A stretch of DNA of 64,000 nucleotides, taken from NCBI GenBank assembly GCA_024516035.1, contig CM044967.1, positions 6,909,202-6,973,201 of the forward strand, in the 5' to 3' direction. This document shows positions 46,301-52,517 of this stretch, in pieces (the first letter of the stretch is position 1; every line of letters starts with the position of its first letter). Source of the stretch: Bactericera cockerelli. Its lineage: Eukaryota > Arthropoda > Insecta > Hemiptera > Triozidae. The notes beneath the pieces were generated by a model that was given only the letters and a program-made list of their open reading frames with translations, had not been told where the DNA came from and ran no database searches. A program made the position numbers and the translations under genes.

Positions 46301-46895
46301 TATTTTTTCTTCATTTTTTTCTCTCTTTACTTCTTCTTATATTGTATATTAATTTGTAATTATCTGTGTTGTATATATTGTCCTGATTAATAAAGTGTAA
46401 AATAATAATAATGATATAGAAAAGTCCCGTAATATTGTGTTTCATGACAAAAGTTTGACATTAAAATATGTACAAGGAAATACATTTTCAATTTAATATC
46501 CAGCGATTTTTTCTTAGTCTGACATACTCAATGCTTGCTAGAAGAAGTTGCTGGAGGTGATCCTAATCGGATCTTTTTTTCATAGGCATTATCACCACCC
46601 TTGATCAAACTTTGTTTATCTTTAATTAACTATACCTTTTGACTGCACCTGTATATAAAAAAATGTAAATAAAGATTGATCTGAATTGTTGAATAATAAT
46701 AATAATACATTTTTCACATGTTACTTTATTTCTTGTTTTGCTGTTCTTCTCTTTCAGTTCTGCTGTGACTTGTACTCTCTGGTAATGGACACTTGCTCGT
46801 ACATCACGAAGGACAAGCTGGAGAATATTGACTGTGAACTGGTTGCCACGGTGTACTGCATGCTGAAATTCACGCGAGTGTTGGGATTTTCCTGA
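23774..46895 (+). CDS. DNAI7: Dynein axonemal intermediate chain 7 (CASC1 family)
   Basis: Coding exons: 23774-23785, 24310-24386, 25045-25231, 25773-25892, 26901-26975, 27892-28079, 36629-36795, 37489-37652, 38463-38625, 39293-39454, 39939-40092, 41055-41169, 42241-42399, 43564-43659, 44496-44714, 45548-45649, 46758-46895. All phases join, giving 765 codons plus stop (human about 716). The order is: a Lys/Glu-rich N-terminal coiled coil (residues about 5-90), a helical segment, an acidic linker, then the conserved C-terminal half with LGGVFHLEFVKQPHQPV, INIPYQSWELKP, GGIDIFPSYDAF and WSRWNLAAGYS. The family (Chlamydomonas IC97 relative) associates with inner-arm dynein in motile cilia; in an insect this implies sperm tails or chordotonal cilia (inference). 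The start exon encodes only Met-Ala-Pro-Ser; it is chosen because its donor and phase fit and it precedes the Lys-rich stretch. Introns carry a BEL/Pao element, many SINEs and an antisense copy of exon 14. Confidence 0.9.
23823..23905 (+). mobile_element. LINE 3' end fragment, RTE-like
   Basis: Short copy of the 9830-9972 family (AACCTCAACCATGAGGTTGA, then GATAAGACAGAGTAAAAGAA), 38 bp after the first coding exon of DNAI7, in intron 1. Confidence 0.55.
24587..24860 (+). repeat. Mixed repeat fragments in DNAI7 intron 2
   Basis: CTCTGATTCTAGCGATAA occurs three times (about 24595, 24692, 24829). Between the copies are R1-type words (GAGGAAGCATTGTGTCCATA, ATAATTGGCAGTGTA) and the R2 family end ACTTTCCTTATTATAGGATA near 24795. 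A patchwork of short transposon ends. Confidence 0.5.
25283..25553 (-). mobile_element. tRNA-derived SINE, type G
   Basis: Complement head GTTAGCGCGGTAGGCCTTGC, GACCTGGGTTTGATCCCAGC, body TACTTGGGTGTTCGGGGTCT and CCACTAAAATTGTGATATTA. In DNAI7 intron 3. Confidence 0.7.
25550..25760 (-). mobile_element. Mosaic SINE: type C head, type A body
   Basis: On the complement the head is TGGTGGTCAAGTGGTTAACG with CGCTAGTCTGGTAATCCTGG (type C), but the body GGGCTTTACTGCTGGAATAA with an ATTATT tail is type A. In DNAI7 intron 3. Confidence 0.65.
25951..26080 (-). mobile_element. tRNA-derived SINE, type D
   Basis: Complement: ACCGACCTCAGTAGCTTGAT, CTGGAGGTCGGTGGTTCAAG, TAAAGCGAGTTTGAGCAGTT, tail GTGATTAACACAAA. 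In DNAI7 intron 4. Confidence 0.75.
26168..26380 (-). mobile_element. tRNA-derived SINE, type C
   Basis: Complement head CACTGGTAGTCAAGTGATTA, then CGCTAGTCTGGTAATCCAGG, body GAATTTTTCCTCATTCATTT, and tail with ACCTCCACTAAAGAGTGTTA. In DNAI7 intron 4. Confidence 0.75.
26423..26567 (+). mobile_element. LINE 3' end, RTE-like, truncated
   Basis: Longest of three copies. It starts near AGGACGTTAAATCAAATAGA and continues with CGTTGGCGTTAGGAAGGGCA. The start matches the tails of the SINEs at 38155-38426 and 40140-40365, which suggests that the SINEs borrow this LINE's machinery. Confidence 0.6.
26561..26768 (-). mobile_element. tRNA-derived SINE, type C, degraded
   Basis: Complement shows CATTGGTAGCCGAGGTGATG and ATCCCACCCAATACATGAAT. 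The far half has drifted towards the type A tail (GCTGGAATAAGGGAAC). In DNAI7 intron 4. Confidence 0.55.
27430..27640 (+). mobile_element. tRNA-derived SINE, type H
   Basis: Head AGCCTTCGTGGCGTAACGGT, then GGCTGGGTGAGGTTAATGTG, TAGCTGGTACGATCCCTAGC and GGTTAAAACCAAGTATAGAA. In DNAI7 intron 5. Confidence 0.7.
27827..27892 (+). repeat. Three tandem 22-bp copies of the DNAI7 exon 6 splice acceptor
   Basis: TTCATTACTGCTTCACTATAGG is repeated exactly three times. Each copy ends in a usable TATAG acceptor. Only the last (AG at 27890-27891) keeps the reading frame, because 22 and 44 are not multiples of three. Confidence 0.92.
28122..28353 (+). repeat. Left LTR of the BEL/Pao element
   Basis: Starts TGTTACATACTGTATATCC and ends CTTGCTATCGAACA. 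It differs from the right LTR mainly by a shortened segment after CAACACCCTGTAT. Confidence 0.9.
28372..28433. repeat. Fold-back palindrome at the left inversion joint
   Basis: GGATTCGATCTGGAAAAG (28372-28389) and its exact complement (28416-28433), separated by 26 nt. It marks where the LTR/primer-site segment meets the inverted gag-RT block. Confidence 0.85.
28434..29641 (-). pseudogene. BEL/Pao reverse transcriptase, interrupted and truncated
   Basis: The first part (29641 to about 29315) carries FVHEYLELGHLNVAP and YVIPHHCVINPDNA. After roughly 200 bp of unrelated sequence including a 60-bp palindrome, the frame resumes (29096 down) with VVFDSSVKDDKGVSLNECLM, ADVKQMYRGI and the catalytic YVDD box (ETYVDDVTAG). 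It ends after RGILTSD, where the thumb/connection should begin. Broken at both points. Confidence 0.85.
29131..29190. repeat. 60-bp near-perfect palindrome within the RT region
   Basis: Two 30-bp arms with no spacer, one mismatch; the core is CCAGAAGGACGTCCTTCTGG. It lies beside the roughly 200-bp interruption of the RT frame. Confidence 0.9.
29638..31623 (-). pseudogene. BEL/Pao gag and protease region
   Basis: Open frame of 661 codons starting MGVDEDRLNSLLYRREKIF. Residues about 130-320 form the capsid-like domain (FYALFNSTIH, ALRALDVDTRQRFE). Cys/His knuckles follow (CPHCKGDHRLFNC, CFNCLGNHILSDC, CSKCQSGSHH). The aspartic protease motif is LVIDPGSQISCIS, with DPG where most relatives have DSG, and LLGADLYPHIL lies downstream. 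The frame is uninterrupted but lies antisense to the LTRs, so the LTR promoter would not express it in sense. Confidence 0.88.
32459..32531. repeat. Fold-back palindrome at the right inversion joint
   Basis: 23-bp arms (GAACAATTTACCCCCCAAAA plus ATT at 32459-32481, complement at 32509-32531) around a 27-nt loop, immediately before the RNase H segment. Confidence 0.88.
32533..34588 (+). pseudogene. BEL/Pao RNase H and integrase region
   Basis: Begins in RNase H at CDASEKGYAAVLYLRS without its upstream connection; the first internal ATG is at 32567. Motifs: ATIPRLELMAAVLLSRLL, FLFSDSTVVLGWL, then HENPADCASRG. The integrase follows with a zinc-binding His/Cys region (HLQTLHGG, CLICYKLKA) and catalytic Asp, Asp and Glu in VDYAGF, SDNGTNF and GLVERAVK (codons near 33671, 33869 and 34025). 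It ends at a TAG at 34586. Plus-strand, in LTR orientation. Confidence 0.85.
34807..35061 (+). repeat. Right LTR of the BEL/Pao element
   Basis: Same ends as the left LTR, about 23 bp longer because of an extra segment with GTCGAAAACAAGCC. The close identity elsewhere suggests a fairly recent insertion. Confidence 0.9.
35445..35630 (+). mobile_element. tRNA-derived SINE, type C
   Basis: Head CACTGGTAGTCAAGTGGTTA, CGCTAGTCTAGTAATCCAGG, CCCACCCAGTGCATTAATTT and a (TTA)n tail. In the BEL-containing DNAI7 intron, after the right LTR. Confidence 0.75.
35640..36180 (+). repeat. Minisatellite, unit about 74 bp, about seven copies
   Basis: Unit words CCAGGTTTCTCCTATAAAGA, GGTTATTTTCCCTTATAGAG and AGGTAAATTGGACCTGGGAA. 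A further partial copy lies after the type A SINE (36387-36440). In the BEL-containing DNAI7 intron. Confidence 0.85.
36182..36386 (+). mobile_element. tRNA-derived SINE, type A, best-preserved copy
   Basis: Acceptor-like TCCCGGT pairs with ACCGGGA. A box TAGCTCAGTGG, B box GGTTCGAAACCC. Body TTATCCTCCCATTTGGGATT, CTTACTGCTGGAATAATAGG, and a (TTA)n end. It sits inside the 74-bp minisatellite. The body and dispersed copies argue against a functional tRNA gene. Confidence 0.85.
36446..36615 (+). mobile_element. Truncated LINE 3' end, AATAAAG-tail family
   Basis: GGCAATAACCCCGCCTTTTA, a T-rich 3' region, and CTAATAAAGAGTTTCTAAAT at the end. The same body is seen at 44187 and 46229. It ends just before DNAI7 exon 7. 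LINE origin is inferred from the variable 5' truncation and simple tail. Confidence 0.5.
36820..36856 (+). repeat. Duplicated 3' end of DNAI7 exon 7
   Basis: GGGCCCCAGCACCCTTACCT and GATGTCATGAGATTAG repeat the exon end at about 36759-36795 with one or two changes. The duplicated donor reads ATTAGTTAT and has lost the first G of the original GGTATT. Confidence 0.9.
36881..37215 (-). repeat. Antisense copy of DNAI7 exon 14 with flanks
   Basis: 36901-36996 is the exact complement of exon 14 (43564-43659) over all 96 bases. Flanks follow on both sides: the donor with GTAAGTGTTATACACACACA on one, and the acceptor, type D SINE and AGAATAATAACTTT on the other, matching 43341-43679. The intronic part differs at roughly 17 positions by eye. 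Confidence 0.95.
37036..37178 (-). mobile_element. tRNA-derived SINE, type D, inside the inverted exon duplication
   Basis: Carries ACCGACCTCAGTAGCTTGAT on the complement and is flanked by the antisense exon 14 copy. It matches the plus-strand SINE at 43385-43523 that precedes the real exon 14. Confidence 0.8.
37224..37255 (+). repeat. Repeat of the exon 7 donor junction
   Basis: AGATTAGGTATTATTTGTTA and TATTAGAAATCT match 36789-36820 exactly, so the roughly 400-bp rearranged block between them is bounded by a direct repeat of about 32 bp. Confidence 0.85.
37343..37392 (+). repeat. (GA)n microsatellite
   Basis: About 50 bp of GAGAGA with a short GATA end, in DNAI7 intron 7. Confidence 0.9.
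37676..37872 (+). mobile_element. tRNA-derived SINE, type F
   Basis: Head CTTAGTGGCTCAGTGGTTAA, B box GCGGGTTCAAATTCCGGTCG, body AACCGAGTTTTTCCGTTTCC, GCGGTTTCGGGGCACAATTA, and an (AAC)n tail. The only copy of this type in the window. In DNAI7 intron 8. Confidence 0.7.
37956..38085 (+). mobile_element. tRNA-derived SINE, type D, 5'-truncated
   Basis: AATAAGGCGGCGGACTTGTA, GGTGGTTCAAATTCCAAGTT, TTTAGTAAAGCTAGTTTGAG. In DNAI7 intron 8. Confidence 0.65.
38155..38426 (-). mobile_element. tRNA-derived SINE, type H, longest copy
   Basis: Complement: CAGCCTCCGTGGCGTAACGG, GAGTTCGATCCCCGATCGGA, CAGGCTGGGTGAGGTTAATG, AGCGAATGGAGGCTAAAACC, then GGACGTTAAATCGTTGGCGT, which matches the LINE end at 26423. 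It ends 36 bp before DNAI7 exon 9. Confidence 0.75.
38921..39018 (+). mobile_element. tRNA-derived SINE, type C, head only
   Basis: TTGGTAGCCAAGTGGTTAAG, CGCTAGTCTGGTGATCCAGG and GGTTTGAATCCCACCCGATG, then an ATA-rich tail. In DNAI7 intron 9. Confidence 0.65.
39476..39690 (+). mobile_element. tRNA-derived SINE, type A
   Basis: Head TCTGGTAGCTAAGTGGTTAA, B box region GAGGCTTTGAAACCCC, body AAGTTAACCTCC and GGCTTAATACTGAAATAATG, and an ATT-rich tail. In DNAI7 intron 10, just after the donor. Confidence 0.75.
39758..39900 (-). mobile_element. tRNA-derived SINE, type D
   Basis: Complement: ACCGACCTCAGTAGCTTCAT, CTGGAGGTCGGTGGTTCAAG, GTAAAGCGAGTTTGAATATT. It ends 38 bp before DNAI7 exon 11. Confidence 0.8.
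40140..40365 (+). mobile_element. SINE, type H, 3' part
   Basis: GTGGGTAGCTGGTACGATTC, AGCGAATGGAGGGTAATACC, TCAGGACGTTAAAACCAAAT. The tRNA head is missing or scrambled. In DNAI7 intron 11. Confidence 0.6.
41395..41585 (-). mobile_element. Degraded SINE, type C/A mixture
   Basis: Has AGGAAAAATTCATGCATTGG (type C) and TTCATTCCAGCAGTAAG (type A). The head is barely recognisable (CACCAGACTCCC). In DNAI7 intron 12. Confidence 0.5.
41641..41857 (-). mobile_element. tRNA-derived SINE, type C
   Basis: Complement reads TTGCACTGGTAGTCAAGTGG through CCACTAAAGAGTATTATTAT. Very similar to 44728-44932. In DNAI7 intron 12. Confidence 0.8.
43385..43523 (+). mobile_element. tRNA-derived SINE, type D
   Basis: ACGACCTCAGTAGCTTCATC, CTGGAGGTCGGTGGTTCAAG, then GTGAAGCGAGATAGAGAAGT. 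It stops 40 bp before DNAI7 exon 14 and was copied with that exon to 36881-37215. Confidence 0.8.
43726..43890 (+). mobile_element. Second LINE-like 3' end family
   Basis: ACTTCGCCCCGGATTACAAA, a T-rich middle, then GTGTAAATAAATAAAATAAA. A related copy is at 45350-45520 (ACTTCGCCCTGGATCACAAA) and a short piece near 37900. In DNAI7 intron 14. Confidence 0.45.
44018..44158 (-). mobile_element. 5S rRNA-derived SINE, second copy
   Basis: Complement: CCGGTTCTCGGCCCGTCACT, GAAGTTAAGCAACGTCCAGT, AGGGCTTAAATGGGTGCG, GGAGCGTAAAACCCTCGTCG. The 5S-like block and tail order agree with 59519-59745. In DNAI7 intron 14. Confidence 0.75.
44187..44390 (+). mobile_element. Truncated LINE 3' end, AATAAAG-tail family
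   Basis: AAGGGTTGGGTGGAAGAGAT, GGCAATAACCCCGCCCTTTA, TCTAATAAAGCATTTAATAA, then (AAT)n and (GTT)n. In DNAI7 intron 14. Confidence 0.55.
44728..44932 (-). mobile_element. tRNA-derived SINE, type C, slightly 5'-truncated
   Basis: Shares GTGGTCACAAACTCA and GTGGGATTCGAACCAACGGA with 41641-41857. The head stops at CTTGACTACCGAG. In DNAI7 intron 15, just after the donor. Confidence 0.8.
45068..45199 (+). mobile_element. MITE, GGGCGGAATTAATAG family, single copy
   Basis: Starts AGGGCGAAATTAATAGACGA and ends CTATTAATTCCGCCCCT, with TACGCAATCCGTGACTTAG inside. It lies in DNAI7 intron 15, after a 5'-truncated SINE. Confidence 0.7.
45350..45520 (+). mobile_element. Second LINE-like 3' end family, copy 2
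   Basis: ACTTCGCCCTGGATCACAAA and the end GCCTATATAAATAAATAAAA. It ends about 30 bp before DNAI7 exon 16, contributing to that intron's 3' region. Confidence 0.45.
45677..45709 (+). repeat. Duplicated DNAI7 exon 16 donor
   Basis: TTTATCACTAAGGTAAGTTG with ATAGGGCT repeats the true exon end and donor at 45637-45660 (TTTTACCACTAAGGTAAGTT). Use of the second donor would add 41 nt and shift the frame. Confidence 0.85.
46229..46413 (+). mobile_element. Truncated LINE 3' end, AATAAAG-tail family
   Basis: AAGGGTTGGGTGGAAGAGAA, GGCAATAACCCCGCCCTTTA, TTAATAAAGTGTAAAATAAT and an (AAT)n end. In the last intron of DNAI7. Confidence 0.55.
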
Positions 46896-46913
46896 TTTTA
46901 TCACGTGACATTT

Positions 46914-47177
46914 AGGGCGAAATTAAGGGCGGAATTAATAGACAACATCAATAATTTAAGTCGTTGGTAAGTGTCGATTTTCCCTATCTTACACAGTACG
47001 CAATCCGTGACTTAGCGCTGCAGAGGTATTACAAAAACGTCTATTAATTCCGCCCTAATAGACGTTTTTGTAATACCTCTGTGGCGCTAAGTCACGGATT
47101 GCGTACTGTATAAGATAGGGAAAATCGACACTTACCAAGGACTTAAGTTATTGATGTTGTCTATTAATTCCGCCCTT
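46914..47177. mobile_element. MITE, GGGCGGAATTAATAG family, head-to-head palindromic dimer
   Basis: Two copies of the roughly 130-bp MITE in opposite orientation (46925-47056 and 47056-47176) form an almost perfect palindrome. Shared words are TTACAAAAACGTCTATTAAT and CGCAATCCGTGACTTAGCG, with complements. It begins 18 bp after the DNAI7 stop codon, so it probably lies in the 3' UTR. Confidence 0.8.
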
Positions 47178-48540
47178 ACTAACAAAATATTGTCAGTCGG
47201 ACCATCGAACCCCACCCCTAACCCCTCTACGTTACAAAGAGAAGTGCGCCACATCAGTCCAGAATAAATTAGATATCATTCACACAGTGGGACAATTGAG
47301 TAAACAAATGAATTGGAAATAAATAATATAAAAGGTTTTTTTTAAGGACTTCATTCAGGACCTACAGTTTTTTAAGGACTTCATTTATGACCTGCGATAA
47401 AGTGGTAAATTTTGTGGTTTCGGTCACACATGTCTTTGAAAATTACATGTTATTATTGTTAAACAAAGTCGAACAAACAATTCTAGTTTCTTAGTAGGTT
47501 TCAGTTATAACAAAAAGAATGAACAGAATCATTCGACCTTTGGCAAGCACGGATGTACTTATTGACTGGTGTACTCCCCAGAGGGATGAAATTCAGAACA
47601 ACTTCGAGTATCTATTTCGCTTCTACGAGTGCCAACTTATTACGAATCCTGCAAAGACATTGGTGAATTGAGTCAAAGTAGGTGGGATAGAAAAATGAAA
47701 ATGAATTCTTTTGATAGGTGGTTTGAAAAAAACACAGAATTTCTCGCAGACAAACTTTTGCCGCACGCAAGCGTCCTCTGTTTGACTGGCAGTTAAATTG
47801 TTCCTGTGAAATGCGAAGAGCTTCTTCTTGATTCATTGAATGTCTGTGTCTGTTAAAGAGTTCAGTTGGTGTTGGTTAATTTGGAACTCTCTAAAAATAA
47901 AGGAATTGCATCTGTGGTTCTCATTGTGATGAGTTAATTATCTTTGATATTCAGTGTTTGCGCTCATTAATAATTTGGCTCTTCTTAATTGTAATATTTT
48001 TTTGATCTGTGAATTCTATTTAAAAAGTATTTTACGAGAAAATTTGCGCGGAATTCAGGTATTCATAGAATAGCCTTAGTTGATTTTAAATAAGATTAAA
48101 TGTTTATTTTCTCTCTTTAGAACTTTGTTTTAAATATTTTGTATAAAGTCAAACGAAAAGTTGGTACATGTAAGTAAATACAGTTTTCATCATACACCAG
48201 TAAACTATTGCCCTTTCTTATCCATGGTAACTCTATACTCTATATTCTGTTTTTTGATTTTGACAACAACAACAACAAAAAGCTTTTGGCTCTCTAAAAC
48301 TTTTGGTTCTGATCAAAGCAAAACAATTTGTTTGAAATACCTATTTATTGAAAATAAAATAAAAAGCAAAACACTTTGTTTTGTAAAATTGATTGCAGTA
48401 TTTTTTACTTTTCTTAGTCGTTCTATTCTTTTTGATTGAAAAAAAATTATTAAAATTAAAAGAAAAGATTAAAATAGACACTAAATAAATTTGTGATTCA
48501 AAAGTCCATGATGATAAATGTAAGATGTAGGTTTTCATTT

Positions 48541-48600
48541 GTGGTGATTCACGTAGCGTAGAGATCCATTGGTTTGAATCCCACTCAATGCATGATTTTT
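48541..48600 (+). mobile_element. tRNA-derived SINE, type C, fragment
   Basis: GTGGTGATTCACGTAGCGTA and TTGGTTTGAATCCCACTCAA match the middle of type C. In the DNAI7-ZC4H2 spacer. Confidence 0.5.
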
Positions 48601-49159
48601 TCTTTGTTCAACTGAGACCACATACTCGTACTTACTAATAAAACCAAAACAACTGCTAGAATTGAGAGAGTCTTTAGACTCTTTATTCCTAATTGGGTAA
48701 GACAAGTGTCTATTTTCTTATTATGATATACTTGAAGTTTATAACTACCTACCAATTTCTACTGTGTAATTATTATGCTTGATTAGTATAATATTATGCT
48801 TGATCCATAGATAAAAATCAGGTTCAAATTTAGTTTTTGATTTCCCAGCTAAATTTCGAAGCCCACTAGCTCTAAACAGCTGTCCGTGTATGTCTGAAGC
48901 TCTGAGAACCAATATGCAGGATGAATCTAAATAAGGTCAAAAAAATTCTAGGGCTAATAGAAGTCGTTGATTTCAATCAAAACGTTCTATAGTGATTATG
49001 TCGGTGAAGCTTCATATTTTTGGAGAAAAAAATCACAAAGAAATTGAAATCTTCACCTCCGTTTATCATCGATTTTTGAAAAACACTCTAAATATACGCA
49101 CAGACAGGTTTTTATATTTTTTAAAATATTGTAATTTTAAAGCAAATTTAATGATCTAA

Positions 49160-49303
49160 GTTATCATATTTGTGTTAATCACTTTCATGATATCACAACT
49201 ACTCAAACTCGCTTTACTAAATTTACGCTGAATACGGAACTTGAACCACCGAGCTCCAGGTTCAAGTCTGCCGCCTTATCAATCAAGCTACTGAGGTTGG
49301 TAG
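49160..49303 (-). mobile_element. tRNA-derived SINE, type D
   Basis: Complement: ACCAACCTCAGTAGCTTGAT, GAGCTCGGTGGTTCAAGTTC and TTTAGTAAAGCGAGTTTGAG. In the DNAI7-ZC4H2 spacer. Confidence 0.75.
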
Positions 49304-49560
49304 CTTGATCTTAATGATTTATTGAACTGTGCAGGTATTTTTAACTTATAATAAGCAGAAAAAAGATATAGCGAATTTAATACAGACCTAAGGGTCGGAG
49401 AATCACAAAATATCCACTAGTTTGGAAATTAATTATTTCCGACAAAATCATTATTGAATATATATTATTCTTTATTCTATTTCATTGAACGAGTTCTATC
49501 AGTCCTAGAATTTTTTGTGATTCACCCTGTATAAATGTGATAATGTTCGCGACAGTAACT

Positions 49561-49795
49561 GACTGATAATTGTTTATTATTGTATTTATACATTTGCCTA
49601 GTAACTCCTTACTTGCTCATAATACCGCCACTGGTCGTTACTCATACGCAAGTAACTACTGATTTTTCCTTACTAAGTATTAGTGAATCTCAGTCAATAA
49701 AGTACAGAGCAGAAAAAATCCTTCTATGCTGGAGATCGAACCCTGGTCACCATGCGTGCAAATCTAGTGCGCTAAATTATTGGTCGAAATTTAGA
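49561..49795 (-). mobile_element. SINE, type G, degraded
   Basis: Shares AAGTACAGAGCAGAAAAAAT, CCTGGTCACCATGCGTGCAA and the CCGCCACTGGTCG word with the other type G copies. In the DNAI7-ZC4H2 spacer. Confidence 0.6.
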
Positions 49796-49845
49796 TGTTT
49801 TAGATGAATGTTTTAGATTAATGAAATTTAGATGAATGTTTTTAA

Positions 49846-50100
49846 CCGACAGACAGACACAAAATATATAAGACCTGTTTGACTGCTGGAGAAAAGGAAC
49901 TTTTCAGTTTTACCTCGGCAGTATAAACAAGGTATATTCTATTCTAAAAAAAAAAAAAAACCAAAGTTGCGCAGGAGGTAATGAAACGTCCAGAAATATG
50001 AAAATATTGAAGTCGGAGCAAAAAAATATTATTTTTTTTACAAAAACGAACACAATACTTCCGATTTCTAATATTAGAAATTTCTCGGAAGTAAAACTAA
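49846..50100 (+). repeat. Dispersed repeat family R1, 3' fragment
   Basis: Contains ACCGACAGACAGACACAAAA, then after about 100 bp of other sequence ATGAAACGTCCAGAAATATG through TTTCTCGGAAGTAAAACT. This is the last third of the R1 family. Confidence 0.65.
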
Positions 50101-50380
50101 AGAAAATTCATTTTCTGTTGTTTTTAACGGAACACAGTGAGGGAGCGAAGCGACTTCACTAAGTGAGGTTCTGTTTTAACTTGGGATGGGTTTCGAGACC
50201 ACGACCCTTGAATAACTCTGGTAATCCGGCAGCTACTAGGACTGACTTCCAAGACGGCAGCTACTATACAATAAATTATAGATGAAGGATGGTTAGGTTT
50301 TTTAACTGATCAAATGGTTAGGTATAATAATAGTTAGACTATAACATGCAACGATTTTATTATAATATTCGTTATAATAT

Positions 50381-50648
50381 TAGCTCAGTAGTTAAATATT
50401 CGCTTTCCATGTGGCAGGTCGCGGGTTCGATCAGCAGAGTCGACAAAAAATTGTAGGTATTCAAAAATTGGTTACAGTTGTTTGTAAGGGATATTTGGTG
50501 CGCTCGTGTTGACCCAGCACCTAAATGGAAATTATTGTGTCACTTCTCGTCCATCAGAGGGGACGCATACTACGGGATGGACAAGCTACAACATAGACTA
50601 CAAGTGTCTACAATAGCTGCTGTTTCTATGGCTATACGAAATGAAAAA
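50381..50648 (+). mobile_element. tRNA-derived SINE, type E
   Basis: Head TAGCTCAGTAGTTAAATATT, CGCGGGTTCGATCAGCAGAG, body CTCGTCCATCAGAGGGGACG. It abuts the R2 tandem repeat. Confidence 0.7.
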
Positions 50649-51609
50649 AACGCTTGCATACGAGTCTGCAACCATTGGGACATTTTCATCTTTACTATTC
50701 AAGGTCCAAAACCCAACTGACCAAATTTCGTATTGTGCGCATGACACATACCTTCTCTCTTCTCTCCCTCTACATCTCTACAATTCAATACTTCGCCATT
50801 GTGCGCATGACGCACACTTTCCCTCTTCTCTCCCTTTACAATTCAATATTTCGTTACATAATATCGTTACATAATTTCGTTACATAATTTCGTCACATAA
50901 TTTTGGTTATGTGCCAGAGCAAAGACATGAAAATGTCAAAAAAAAAATCTGGTGTAAACATCACACGACTTTCCTTATCCCCCAAAAAGAAGTCGAATTC
51001 CGCCACTGATGACTAAACGGTAACAGATAGTTAAAATTCAGTGCCTAATTCGTAATCAGCACCTCAAAATCATTGGATTTGATATGTCGCAACCCCCATC
51101 TAGGGTGAATAATAAAAAAGTTAGTCCAAGCGGGGGTCCCCTCAAAATACCGGTAAATTGGGGCCGGGTTCCAAAAAGTTCAAGATATCAAAAAAATGAT
51201 GAGAATAGACCCCTATTATTTTTTTAATCCGAGAAAATGTTGTTCTCTAACTTTTTTTGTATCTCTAACCAATTCAAAGAAGCGGCGGTTGCGGCCAATA
51301 TTTGCGGCCCTGCGGCCGCAGAATGCGGCCGATTTAAACCAAAAGTTTCGTGGTTCGTCTGGTGTATAAAACTAATTTGCATACCAAATTTCAAGTCTCT
51401 AGCTCTTACCGTTCTTGAGATATCCTGTTTACACACACACACACACACAGACAGACAGACAGACAGACAGACAGACGCACGGACCAATGGCTGAAAACAA
51501 CTTTTTTGGTATCCTGAAGCTATGATTCGTCCAGAAATGTGAAAAACTGGGTAGGTCAAATTTTCGACGAATACAATACTTTCCTTATTATAGGATAAGG
51601 AAAGTAAAA
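50649..51609 (+). repeat. Dispersed repeat family R2, tandem copy 1
   Basis: Starts AACGCTTGCATACGAGTCTG and ends TATAGGATAAGGAAAGTAAA. It holds a GC-rich patch (CGGCCCTGCGGCCGCAGAAT) in an AT-rich context, then CCGTTCTTGAGATATCCTGT and an (AC)n/(CAGA)n tract. It is followed at once by a second copy. Small frames inside are not conserved. Confidence 0.7.
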
Positions 51610-52517
51610 AACGCTTGCATACGAGTCTGCAACCATTGGGACATTTTCATCTTTACTATTCAAGGTCCAAAACCCAACTGACCAAATTTCGTATTGTGCG
51701 CATGACACATACCTTCTCTCTTCTCTCCCTCTACAATTCAATACTTCGCCATTGTGCGCATGACACACACTTTCCCTCTTCTCTCCCTTTACAATTCAAT
51801 ATTTCGTTACATAATATCGTTACATAATTTCGTCACATAATTTTGGTTATGTGCCAGAGCAAAGACATGAAAATGTCAAAAATCTGGTGTGACACCAGAC
51901 GACTTTCCTTATCACTCGAAAAGAAGTCGAATTTCACCACTGGTGACTCAACGGTAATATTCAGCTATAAATCAATGTCAAATTCGTAATCAGCATCTCA
52001 AAATCATTGGATTTGATGAATCACAACCCCCATTTAGGGTGAATAATAAAAAAGTTACCCCCAAAATACCGGTAAATTGGGGCCGGGATCCAAAAAGTTC
52101 AAGATATCAACAACAAAAAATGATCAGAGTAAGAAAAATTTCATTCCAATAAATAGTTGTTCTCTAACTTTTTTTCTATCTTTAACCAATCCAAAGGAAT
52201 CCCTTGCAGCCACTTTTTGCGGCCCTGCGGCCGCAGAGTGCGGCCGATTTCAACCAAAAGTTTCGTGGTCCGTGTAGTACTTTCATACCAAATTTGAAGT
52301 CTTTAGCACTTATCGTTCTCGAGATATCTTGTTCACACACGGACGGACGGACAGACAGATAGACGGACGGACAGACAAACGGACGCACGGACCAATGACC
52401 GAAAACAACTTTTTTGTTATCCTGAGGATATGATTTGCTCAGAAATGTGAAAAACTGGGTAGGTCAAATTTAAGACAAATACAATACTTTCCTTATTATG
52501 GGATAAGAAAAGTAAAA
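51610..52517 (+). repeat. Dispersed repeat family R2, tandem copy 2
   Basis: Same start and end words as copy 1. It has a deletion in the CATGACACA region and a GGAC/AGAC tract in place of the AC run. The GC-rich patch CGGCCCTGCGGCCGCAGAGT is preserved. Confidence 0.7.

Noticed and set aside
47612..47836. 74-codon minus-strand frame (MNQEEALRISQEQF...)
   Set aside because: Looks more protein-like than most, but there is no recognisable family, no neighbouring exons and no clear splice sites. Could be a transposon remnant.
51237..51559. Open frames with THTHTDRQTDRQ-type peptides
   Set aside because: Produced by the AC/CAGA tracts of the R2 repeat. Not conserved between the tandem copies.
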